Source of the DNA: Branchiostoma floridae
Lineage: Eukaryota; Chordata; Leptocardii; Amphioxiformes; Branchiostomatidae
NCBI RefSeq assembly: GCF_000003815.2
Contig: NC_049986.1
Location: 10,278,369 to 10,342,368, forward strand
DNA length: 64,000 bases
Reading direction: 5' to 3'
Position 1 is the stretch's first letter, and each line of letters opens with the position of its first letter. A program made the translations under genes and the position numbers. The notes below the pieces were generated by a model, which did no database searches, had not been told where the DNA came from, and saw nothing but the letters and a program-made list of their open reading frames with translations. This document shows, one piece after another, positions 46,801 through 58,800 of this stretch.

Positions 46801-49800
46801 TTTCCAATATAATTAAAGGTAACTGTAGTATTGTGTGAAAATTTGCTGTTACTACTAAGCTTATTCTATCACTAACATAAATTCATTTTCGTGTGGAGAG
46901 AGTTTAAAGTTCACAATCCAAAGAATTCTGTAGTAGTGATACCAAGAAAACACAGGCATATTCGTCATGTTTTCACTATGAAGGGGTCATTCCAGCAAAA
47001 AAACACTGCTAACTTTTGCAAATTTATAGCAATGTCAGGAATGCTTGTTAAATGAGACAACGTGTACTTCAAAGATTTCATAACTTCCAGTTTTGATATC
47101 TCACAGTTCTGAACACAATATAGATCATGTGATGTTTGATTGGTAGATAGGTCTTGGGGCAGAGAGAAAGTGGTGTAGCTTTGGGCCCCTTCAGTACCTT
47201 TTTCGAGCTCGTTTAGTTTCAGACTTTGTTCTCTCTAAAATGAGAGAAGAGAAAATAATATATTCCAACTTACCGCATGTTTCTTGGCAAACATCTCCTT
47301 GATGATGCCCTGACAGTACTTGAGCTGTGCGGACAGCTTGCCCTTCTTCTTGGAACTGTGCTGCTCCGTCTCGGGGAGTTCCCTCCTGGGCGGCTTGATC
47401 TGTCGACCACTTTCTCTCCTGGCAAACAAGGAGCAGAGTAGTCAGGTATACCGCTTCATTTACATGTACAACAAACAGGCTACAGTAATGGCATGTCTCT
47501 ACTTAAAACCTTCATTAAAGAACTACGAGCAACAAAAAGATAGCATTTCTAACTTAGCACCTACTATTTCAACTATGAAGCATGCATTTACTCTTGAACA
47601 ATACAGCATACACGTCTATTTCGTCTTTGAAAGCATTTACTTTTACTGCTATATTCAAACAAGCAATGTAAAACATACAGACACCTAAACATACAAACAT
47701 GCTTTAGAACGCTCACATTCTACTTTGCTAACCCATGCAGTGTGTTTCTGAACAAATGGGATTGAACCCCTAAGCCCACAATGCCAAATTTGCGGAAAAA
47801 AATACCAGTATTCTACCATTCCATCACTAGTAGAATCTTACACTATAACTGTATTCTACATACTGCAATACATATTCTGCAATAGATAACTATACATACT
47901 TAAAAGCCTTTTTTGTGGGATTCAATTGCTGTTGTCGACAGATTTTTGGAGTTGACTTTTGAGCATCATACTAAGTGCCACTTGACTTGTTCTTTGGAAG
48001 GACTATGTTTTTGGAGGACTATGTTTTTGGAAGGACTATGTTTTTGGAAGGACTATGTTTTTGTCTTTTTTCAAATCACTTGTTTGGGCAGATGTAGCAG
48101 TTAAAATGTGGAGAGACAGACGCATGTTATTGTATGATTAGAGAAAAGGTAGATCCTGCAGGTGGTGTTCATTACCAAGCTTTGGGATGATCTGGTTCCC
48201 ACCTGACGGGAGGGATTTTCGCTGGTCTCGGCTCGGTGGTGGAGGGCGACGATTCGCTGCCCGTCGTCGTGGAGATGGTGGTGGGCGTGGTCGTGTCCGC
48301 TTTTCTCTTCACACCTTTCTTGACCTGGCGCGGGAAAATGTTTCTCATTTTAGTAGGAGCTATCAGCTATTCACATACTATCATTACGGCCTATGAAAGA
48401 AAACCATCTCCCGTTAAAAACAAGAATGTGTAGAATGATTTTTTATACTCTAGAAGAAGTTTTGGGTCTCGATACAAGGCTTTTTGTTGCTTCTGCCTTG
48501 TACAGGTTTCTCTTTTAAGAATGGTGTTCTACTCTTTTACCATACAAGAATTAAACTTCTGTATCAAGCTAAGCTATTGTGAGTAAAGCCCAGCATTCCC
48601 TAGTAATGGACAAAATATCATTCATGTTTCATGCATACAAGAAAGCTGTAATACAATTCATCATGGAAAGACTAAGGCTATCAAAAATACCTACGAGTGA
48701 AAGAAAGGCTTTGGTAGACAGGCAGTTTAAAGGGGATTTTCAAAGCAGGCATGTAGGAGAAATGTTTGGTTGGAAGTTTTACTACCTTCTGACTGGGACG
48801 TAGCCCAGTGGCCCTGCCCATGAGTGGTAGAGGCCAGGAAGGAGGCTGCCCAAGCTCCTTGGTGGGAAACAACACTATTGTTTAACCCAAAATTATCACT
48901 GACACATTGATGTGACACTTTTGTTTCAGTGTAGTCAGTTTTTCTGTGTGACAGAAGCAGGGCTGCTTGTTCAGAATAGCTCTGCATACCTTAAGTCATG
49001 TTTAGGTCTAGAGTTTTAGGTTCAGGTCAGAAGTCCAGACCCAAACCCATGGTATATGTGTGCAAGAAATATTTCGTTGTGACAATCTAAAAACTATACT
49101 TGACAAATCATATACTGTTATTAGTAAACACAAATGTTCAACAATAAACAAAAACAAACAAATGTTTTTGTCTTTTTCTAGTGTAAACTTTACAATCTAT
49201 GGAAAGTTTCAGATGGTCTGGAACAAAAAGGAAAATACAAACAAGAGAACAGTTTTTTCAAAGTGTAGAACTGGTTACCATCCTTTGTTTTTGTACTTCA
49301 GTCTAACTGAACCTGAAAGTTTTTACAAGTTCAGTTCCAGCCGAGTAAACAGGTATGCTGCACTAGTTTATAATGAAATACTTGATGGCTACTTTGCTGC
49401 TAGTGCTAACTGCATAATGTGGGACACATTACACCCTCTACCTGCTGCCCAACCCCATGCAAAACATTAAGGAGAATCCAATAAATCGTTGCCCACTGCT
49501 AAGTTTCTGTGTCTGCATTTGGTCGTGCATAATGGGAATGGAAGCTACCAAAGACATAATAAAGGAGATACTAACCTTGGTGGGGACTGCCTGCCCAGGC
49601 TGGGAGATGATTGGTGCAGGAGCTGTGGATGGACCCTGTGGTAACGTCTGCGGAGGCATCTGTAACTGTGGCGGGGGTGGCTGCTCTATGGGCGGGGGCC
49701 GGGGCTGCTGCGTTCTGGCGGGGGGCGCTCTCGTAGGGGGAGGTTGTACTACTGGCGGAGGGGGCTGATGTGGGATGGGTTGTGGCGGTAGACTCAGGTC

Positions 49801-52800
49801 TGTCGGGACGTGCGTTGTTGGCGCCACCGTGGTCGGAACGATGGGCGGAGGAGTCACTACCGGTGCCGGTGGGGGCGGCTGGGATACCGGAGGCTGTGCA
49901 TTTAGCACGGGAACTGCTGTCGATTGGGCAGCTGAAAATATAACAAATGTTACCACTAAACAAACTGGAGAATATTGTACATAGCACACACTGTACATAG
50001 CAACTGTATTTTGAATTTAGATCAAGAAGATAGATATTCTCCACATACTAAATAACAGTTGTTTTGTCTGAATCTTTAGAAGAATCCTGTGTACTGTACG
50101 AATATTTCAGATCTTACCTTGTACTCTGGGTCCCTTTCGTGGCCCTTTCTTGCCCTTGGGTTGTACCGCGGGTTTCTGCTGAGACGCTACCTCAACCTCC
50201 TCTGGAGGCATCTGGGCTACTTTTTGCAGGAAGAGCTTCTCTAGTGTTTGGGCCATGAGATACACATCCTATGGAAGAGTTAATGTACCAAATTAATAAA
50301 AACTGAAGGAACATGGAATAACTTAACAAAAAAGTATTCAGTGTACATCCCTGTCTAAGCTAACTGTACACTGAGTATCATGTATCATGGATATCTGTTG
50401 TGCCATTTTTGAGATATCCTACTTTAAAACCTTTTAACTAAACCAACCCTACAGCTCCAAAGCAAGCTGCTAGGTGGACTAAACCTACACAATTTTTTCC
50501 TTACATGAAAGGCTATCTGTCACAAAAGACTGAAGCATGTCCAGGGAAAAAGATATAAAAATGTGCTGACCACAAATATCTGGAAACACAAACTCATACT
50601 AACACAAACATACACCAAAAACAAAACCTCTATTTTCATGGTGGTAAAAATGTGGAAATTCTGGACACACTCACCTCTCCTGGCTTGTTGTAGACATAAC
50701 AATTGGTAAACATTAAGTTGAAGTCTTGAATACACTCCTTGGCACTGTAGTAGTAGTTGGTTTCCAATCGCTTTTTGATGGTTCCCAGGTCCATAGGAGT
50801 TTTGATTATCTTTGGGTAATCCTTTTTGACAAAAAAAGGAGAACAAAATTACTATTGAAAATAGACGCTTACGCAAAGTTTACATTAAGACTCTAGTTGC
50901 AATCTCAGGTGGAACCCTTTTCAGCTTGGAATCAAATTGGGTGCAGATCTATGTTAAGAATCATCATGGATTGCAAAACTCATCTGTATGCCTGTATGAG
51001 ATCATCTGTATGCCTGTTAGTGTATGAGGTCAAAATCACCAATGGATGCCAACAAAAACAAAACAGGTTTTACCATCCACAAAACTCTGGGTAACCGGCG
51101 TTTCACAGATATCAACCAATCAGACTTACTGGTATGTTTAGCTTCACCCAATCCACTGGCTCGTGGAAGGGCCAGGCAAAGTTGTGCTTCCATACTGCTT
51201 TCATCACCACTTTTAACAAATACTGCAACTGGTTTGTCATGCGGCCTGGTTTCTTAGGAGCCTGCTTCTGAAACAAAACAAAACTTTATAAGTTTACCTG
51301 TCAAAAAGAATAATTCTAGCTGGCTGATGAAACAAAACACTGCATTCTCCAGAGTAATAGTCCATCCTGTAGCCTTCCCAGGTACCCATTTATAACTGAG
51401 TTAATTGAAGAAAGCCATGTGAAGTGCATTTCCCAAGGACACAATGTTCAGCTAGGAATCAAACCCGTGAACCCTTGGTCCTATGTTAGCTAGGCTGACC
51501 AATTGGCTAACACCGCCACGCCAAAGTTACGGCCGTTTTCAACAACAATTAAGTTACGGCTGTTTTCAACAACAATTAAGTTACGACAGGGAAAAAAATG
51601 TTGATTCTTTGGGGCAAACAAATTCCTAATGGGGTGGGAAACAAGTTTTCCCGAGTGCTTTAAGTTAGAAAGAACATTTGTAGCACAAAAACACATTATT
51701 TGCCATCAAAGCTGTCTCTATCTTCAACTTTTTTTTATCCCACTCATCGTTTGGGAGCCTATGTTATTAACTTTCATTGTCAAATCCATCTCTTAAGCTT
51801 GGGAGCATACATTTTCATTAGTGATTTTGACAAAGTGTCATCACATCTTCCCAACTCGCAAATTCTATCTTGGGACAGAGGGACGGGCCTTCACACCAGA
51901 TTTCCAATAGTGCCACACTCACTGATTCGCTTGTTTCGTATCCCTCAGCATACATGATGGACGGCCTGCGTACTCGTTTTCCAGCGCCAGTCGGACTGTT
52001 CATACCATTCACAGAACCGTCCCCTATGTTGTCTGTTTCCCCGGCAGAATGGCTTAGGTGGTCCAATCTGGGAACAAAAAAGATCATTTACTACACATCC
52101 AAATATTACACATAACAATGCCAATCAGGTTGTTAACTAGGATTTTCTTATAGGGGGTCCAAATTTCTTGTAGAGCCATGGCAAGCAATACAGGCGCAAG
52201 CATTGTAGGGAGTCCGAGAGCATCCAACTTCCTTGTTGCACCCTCCTACTCGGGGTTTCTTCGTATGCTCAGTAGATATTCGGTGGTGCCGTGGTTGCAC
52301 TCTACCCACAGAACTGACAAATCTTAAATTTCGTAACTGACCGAAACAAGCCTGGACGCTGAAAGAACTGTGAAACGTTATGCCGGTACTGTCATCTTGC
52401 TCTTGAATGTTAATGAGGCACCTTATATGGTGGGCCTTTCGACAACACGAAGGGAACCGTTTTCTGATACAGAGATATCAGGGGTGATATCATAAGGCTT
52501 TGCCGTGATAGTCAAACCCGAGTGGGAAGGTACAATGTTGCAGAGTTTTAAGAATTGCAAATTTAAATGGTGCATTTTGAGGTATCACTAGGGGCCAAAT
52601 TTCTGTCAGAGAGGTCACAGTCTTCAACACAAGTGACCTGCAGCATCCCTGGTCAATCAGAATTTCATGCTTGTCAGAGGATCTGCTCCCTAGTGTGAGG
52701 GCATCTTCAGGGTGTCTGGCTTGTCACTCATTTGCCTTGACACATGCCTGGCTAAAGTCTGATGTCAAGCAAGATAATGATAGATCATCACCAGAGATAC

Positions 52801-55800
52801 TCGATACAACACATGATAGGCAAGTCTTCTTTTTTTTCATAACAGTCTGTACTTAGTGCAATTCTTTTAACGATTCATGTGAATTAAGCCAGTATGCCAG
52901 GTTAACTCTATGGGGAGTATGGGACTTTTTGTCCTTTCAAATTAGTTGTTCCACAATGTTGTTGCTTATGATTTGACTTATATCAATGTCAACTTTAACT
53001 TTAAGCTGAGTCGAAACATTTTAAGACGTTTATGACCTCATTCGAGCCATAATCAAAGCACAATTGTGCTTCTGTTACAGCATAACAGGCTATAATACTC
53101 TGTGTAAGGCAAATTGTCAATGTCTGTGCCAGACACATCCAAGATCCAGCTGAAACCAGCTGCCTGATGACATCATTTACATCAATATCAGTATCTGGCA
53201 AATTACAACTGTCCTATGGGGCACTTTTAAAACCTTGATAAAAACATGCTCATGTACTTCATGTTGAAAGTGTTTAATTGAGAAAAACTTTTCCATAGGC
53301 CTCTGACAACATATTGGCCAACATGTCAAATTGGCAAGCATAAAGATACATGTGACTCAAAATATTCATTTAGCCTTAGTGGAGAACAGTTGTGTGTTGC
53401 CCACAATGAAGAAATATTACCTATATCATATAGCGATTTCTGAGAGGCCAACAATGCTGCCCTAAGATGGATCCAGTGGTAAAGTGACAAGATATGACGA
53501 TGACCTATATGATATACTGAATCTTGACTACTTGAATTACAGAGGAACTATGTCCCCATGTCCTGACCATGCACGCCCCTACCCTGGAGAGCAGATCCTC
53601 TGACAAGCATAAATTCATGATTGACAGGGATGCTACTAGGTCAGATGTAGCCATCCATTATCTTCAACTGTGACCTACCCTTCAAGAAGCCTTAGAATGC
53701 CCTGTTTTAACATGAAAACATCTAAAATACCAAGGGCCATCTAATATCATTAAATACAGTAGTGGCCATGGCCATTTATCACAAAGGCATTTAACTGGGG
53801 CACAGTCATTTTTTGACGGCCTTTACTTTCAAGAGAATGATTTTCTTGCAAACCTGAAAAAAAAAAGCTTGGTACAAACTTAGAGGGACATCTTTAATAG
53901 AACTCTGCACACATCTAATAGATCTATCATTTTTTTACTTGCTCAAATTCATGACTTTTTTTCCACTGTGGACTCTAACAGCAAAGACCACTAAGATAAC
54001 TGATACAAGAGACATTTGTGTTTATGCTGCCATCTACTCCATGACTTCATAGCTGAGAACATACGTGTACCAAAAGTTGTATTGATCAAAATTGTCCATG
54101 TGACCATATTGCAAATGTTGCAACAAACCAGACAAGACTTTAACATACCTGTCCTGCATGGTATACGTGTACATGTACTCTAAATCAAATACCGATGGGA
54201 CAAAATCGTCTGACAAAAGGGTGTGGTATCTTTGCAGGATGGGTTTAAAAACAGGTTGCGGCAAAAAAAACGTTGCCAAGACTGGAAACCAGCTATTTGA
54301 ATGACAATGCAAATTTATGAGGATTTCCTACCTAGCTCATCCGGTGATTATATTGCCTGGGTGACAATAACAGAAAATTGTTTGAGAGCAGTCTGTTTTG
54401 ACAGTTGTTTTGACAATTAAGTGCAAGTTATTAATTGCATTCATATTGTAATAATACACTATCAGATCATCAGTCTTTTTGTTATCACCTTTGGATTCAA
54501 TAATCATTTGATCTGGTTCCCAATAGGGAAATCTTACTGACAAATCCTTCCATGAGTTTTTGACCAATCGGTTATTTCAAAGTCACCAACTTTAAATACA
54601 TGCATGGATAAGTTGATAAAGGAGCCAAGAAAAATCAAATGTTGACCTGACAAGTTGTATAGTTTAAAAAAGCTAAAGCCATTTGAATGATTTTAGAAAA
54701 GAATTGCTGACCTGCCTGACCATAAATATTTGTAATTGTTAAACTGGATGTACTTGAAAGCATGTATGCATTTGACCTACATTAGCAAATACAATGAATG
54801 TTGAAGTTACAATGGTTTATCTTGTTCTTGTTTTCTCTAAGTTTTGTAAGAATTGCCAGTATGCACTCTACTATAATGTACTCGACATTATTTCTTTCAG
54901 GCCAACAAAATCATAAAATTCCAATGGCATTGTGGTATGAAATAATTACAATGTACATATATAGCAGCTAGGTGACTAAGCACCCATACAGTTTATGATG
55001 TGTATGCATGGAAAGTAAGTAGCAATAATTTGACCTGTCAGTCATAAAACCTTCCATTGAGTCAAACATTTGATTATCCTGATTTTGTGGATAGAATATT
55101 TGATCAAGAACAAATCACTTCAAAATCGTTGGTGTTCTCTTAACAAGCAGTTAAAAGGTCGATATTATCTCTTTTTTTAACATTGCTGCAACTATAATTA
55201 TAAAACGTTGTCAAACTTTCCATAGTAGTTGTGACAATTATACACTTATAATTAGTGCTTATAATGGGTACTGTTTGGTTGGTGCTGGTAGACTCCACTG
55301 CTTTTGTTTATTAGCCTGGTTAGGGGTGGGCACCAGTACAGAAAATTCAGGTCCAGGTCCAGACCTGATTCAGTATGTGAGAGAATGTGACTGGACAATA
55401 CTCAAAACAATGGTACATTTTGCTACAAATAATATGTTTTGTGGAGTATTTGACTCCCACTAGTGTTCTTAAATCCTAAGACTAACTGCCTCTGTACGAT
55501 TGACTGGAAAACTTTGTAGAAATAACTATAAACTCTTGTTATTTTCGTCTACCAGTAAGCCCCAAAACGCGTGAATTTCTGATTATATAATTCGTTTATT
55601 TTGCATTAGATCCAACATCCGGTGCACTGATTTTTTTCAGGTCCATTTTTTCCGGACCGGCACAATAAGAAAACCCAGTTTTGTATACCCACCCCTAAGC
55701 CTGGTATACCCAGCAAACTGCCTCGTGGTGTTACACACCAGGTTTGTACTGGACAGTACAACCTTCGTCTCCGGATTGATCTGATCCACCCACACCCAGG

Positions 55801-58800
55801 ACATTTTTTCGGTAAGTGTGGTGGGCTCTTTCTCATGTTAGAGGTGTGGCTCTCCTCAAACACAGGAACAATGCCCTATCAGAAAGACATCCCTACCGGA
55901 AGTTAGGGTCTCAATTTCAACTGAGTCAAGTGAGGAAAGCTGTGTAAAGTGCCTTTCCCAAGGGCACAACGCATATCAGGGACAACTTTTTCTCCAGTGT
56001 TTGCTTGTCCATACACGAATAACATTAATTATGGCAAAGGTTGACTGATACTATCACAGTAACAATTGAGGGATTGAATCATAGTTAGAAAAATACTTTT
56101 GCAGAAAACCTTACATGTCAAGCAACCATATTGTGGGCCGTTTGACCCTAAGACAAATGACTTCATCTTCTTGATTAGCCGAGTACAGCGTACAGTTTGG
56201 TATTTGCTTACTGTTAGCAATGATAACGAAATGTCAACAACAGACCATGCACCTGACTCTCTTGAGGATGTGCCCATACTAGCCTGATGTTAGGAACGAC
56301 AGGTCGTTTAGTTGTAATGTAATGCTGCTGCACCATTGGCCTGGAAAGATGGCGTGTTACCCTGAAGGACAATTACAGGGACCAAGGATGGCTATAGGAA
56401 TCATACTTCTAGCAACTGTCCGAGGCCCAACAAGGCTAATACTCATGCCATCACAGAATAGGACATGAAAGACATCTTCCTCAATGGTGAATCCTTGTAC
56501 TTGTTTCTAGAAAAAGACCACTCATTACATATGAGGACATGGAGGTCAGCTCACAAAAGCTTTTTGGGGTCAAGAATTGTATTCTACACAACCTTTAGAC
56601 CACTTGACATTCAAAATAAATCACACAGAATCACATTAAATGAATCATGATTTCCTGTGGCGAGAGAGAATAAAAATGCCTCCACAAGTATTTCAAAATT
56701 CAGTAGGTACATGTAGCTTGTGTGCAAAAGACAAAACTAACCCAATAAGTGTATCAGACACTGGCACAACTTTTTGTTATCAATTTGCACCTGTGTGTCA
56801 CTTAAGATTGTAGAAGTTCCTCTTATTTGATCCCCTTGAGAAAGATCCGTCTAATTGAGTTGGCCTTAAAACCTCTAGTTCTGGGGAACCAGCCGCACAC
56901 CCTTAGGACAGTTACTGTAGCCAGTCTACATCCTACATGGATCAATACCACCAGGGACTCAACTAATGAGATGGGTAACCAAAGAACCTCTGCTGTAGGT
57001 CCACAACACAGGTGAAAAATGCAATATTATCCTTGGGCAAAATTGGCAGCAAGCAATATTGGAATCATATGACCATGCAATATTTTGCCTAAGGGTGAAG
57101 CTTTCTGAGAGAAATGAAAAGCTTGTCAGTGTCTTGAAAGTACAAGCATGTTTCAGTCTTAGGACACCAGGGTTGGACAAGTTTTATAATTCACTTGCCA
57201 TCTAAAAATCTACTGGCCCAAGTCAACTTTACACTAAATCGAAATTTGAATGAAATATTTCTGTGCCATTTTACTTGCAGAATGGTTCATTGTCCAGCAA
57301 AAAAAAAGCATTCAAAAGCATGTAACACGACCATACCCCCAAAAAATTGAACCCAGGCAATTGGGCAAATGGACTTTTTAGAGAGACCAATTAGAAAAAA
57401 ATCATAGAACTTGCAAACCAGGGGTCATCACAACAACTACCTTAAAAGAGGACAAATTTACAAGATGATCAACAATATTTTCTCCCAGTACCGATTCTAT
57501 TCAAGATGGGTAAAACCTGTAACAGTACATGGCTTGAAAAAAGCGACTACGTAGGTAATTCCGAGAAAGACATCTACCTGGCTGCACTGGCCCATGGCAA
57601 AAGCAACTTGCAGTGCTAGTAAGATGACATACAACTATTACAAGCATTGGTGGCTTCAAATTTAAACAGTAGCAATCCTTCAAAGCAGAAGCTATTGTGA
57701 TATTCCTCATGTAGAACCTTTGGAACATACATAATGTTTTGGGGTATAGTGAGATTCTGCAATTGAAAACGTTACCAGCATCAGTCCATATAGAAGAAAG
57801 GATCCAAATCCCTGTACTATTTTTCCGGAAAATAAGGCTTCAATCTTGAACCACCTGCTAGCAATCCAGACATGCCCATTTTCTACCCAATAGCATCCCT
57901 AGATCAAGTGTAAGGCTGAATGGCTATAGATCAAAAAGCCATTACAGGAGATCTAACAGGAAACGAAGCATATGATAGAAATAAATGACATGCCATTCCT
58001 CCATACTCATGCTGACTAACAAGAGGCTATATTGGAAACAATGCTGTGCCTGAAGTATATTTCTAAACCCAAAACTGACCAGATTTTCTAACAGGTCTTC
58101 TTGATCTAATTTTCCAGTCTTAGAATATACGCTATAACTTAGACAAAAAACAACAAAGTTTAATCTTCAGTACATCTTATTATTTGGTTGACACCAATCT
58201 TTATTAAGCATGACATTTGGATAAGATAACTAGGGTGACATCCTAATTATGTCATTGTACATGCATCACATTAACTGTGCAAACCCTAAGGGATTTGTTT
58301 TGTCATTGGATAGTGATTCTTTCAACACTGTAGTATCTTCACAATTCTTTACAATGATAACACTGCTGCTTGTTTAATCCAAGCCATGTGACCATGCGTC
58401 ATCAGACCTATTTGAGTATGATTGTCTATCATACGTCAAATGTTTTCTTCCATACAAATATCTTTGTGATCTTTCTCCAACATATTCCAAGGAGACAACA
58501 TATTCACAAAAATTGTCACATGGGCATACACGTACCATACACATCAATTGACAGTCACATGATGATGAAGAGATATCTAGTAGGGAAAGATAATTACCTT
58601 TATAGTCCAACCCTGAATCTGCTGGGGTCTTCTTTGTGACAGCTTCTCACAACGTTTCGATGTTCATCTGAACACTACAAAAGGGGGGAGGGAATTACAC
58701 TGGCTCAATTTCAGGTGGCGTGATATATCGCGTCCAGGTGTGTGGTTGTTGAGCATGCATACATGCACCTGTCTTCTAATCTTATCACCTATCTGGTCAC

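Noticed and set aside
49060..49470. 136-residue plus-strand frame between BET exons 6 and 7
   Set aside because: No recognisable family, ordinary AT-rich intron composition and opposite to the gene; chance frame.
49457..49984. Gly/Cys-rich plus-strand frames
   Set aside because: Antisense of the Pro-rich BET linker exon 6.
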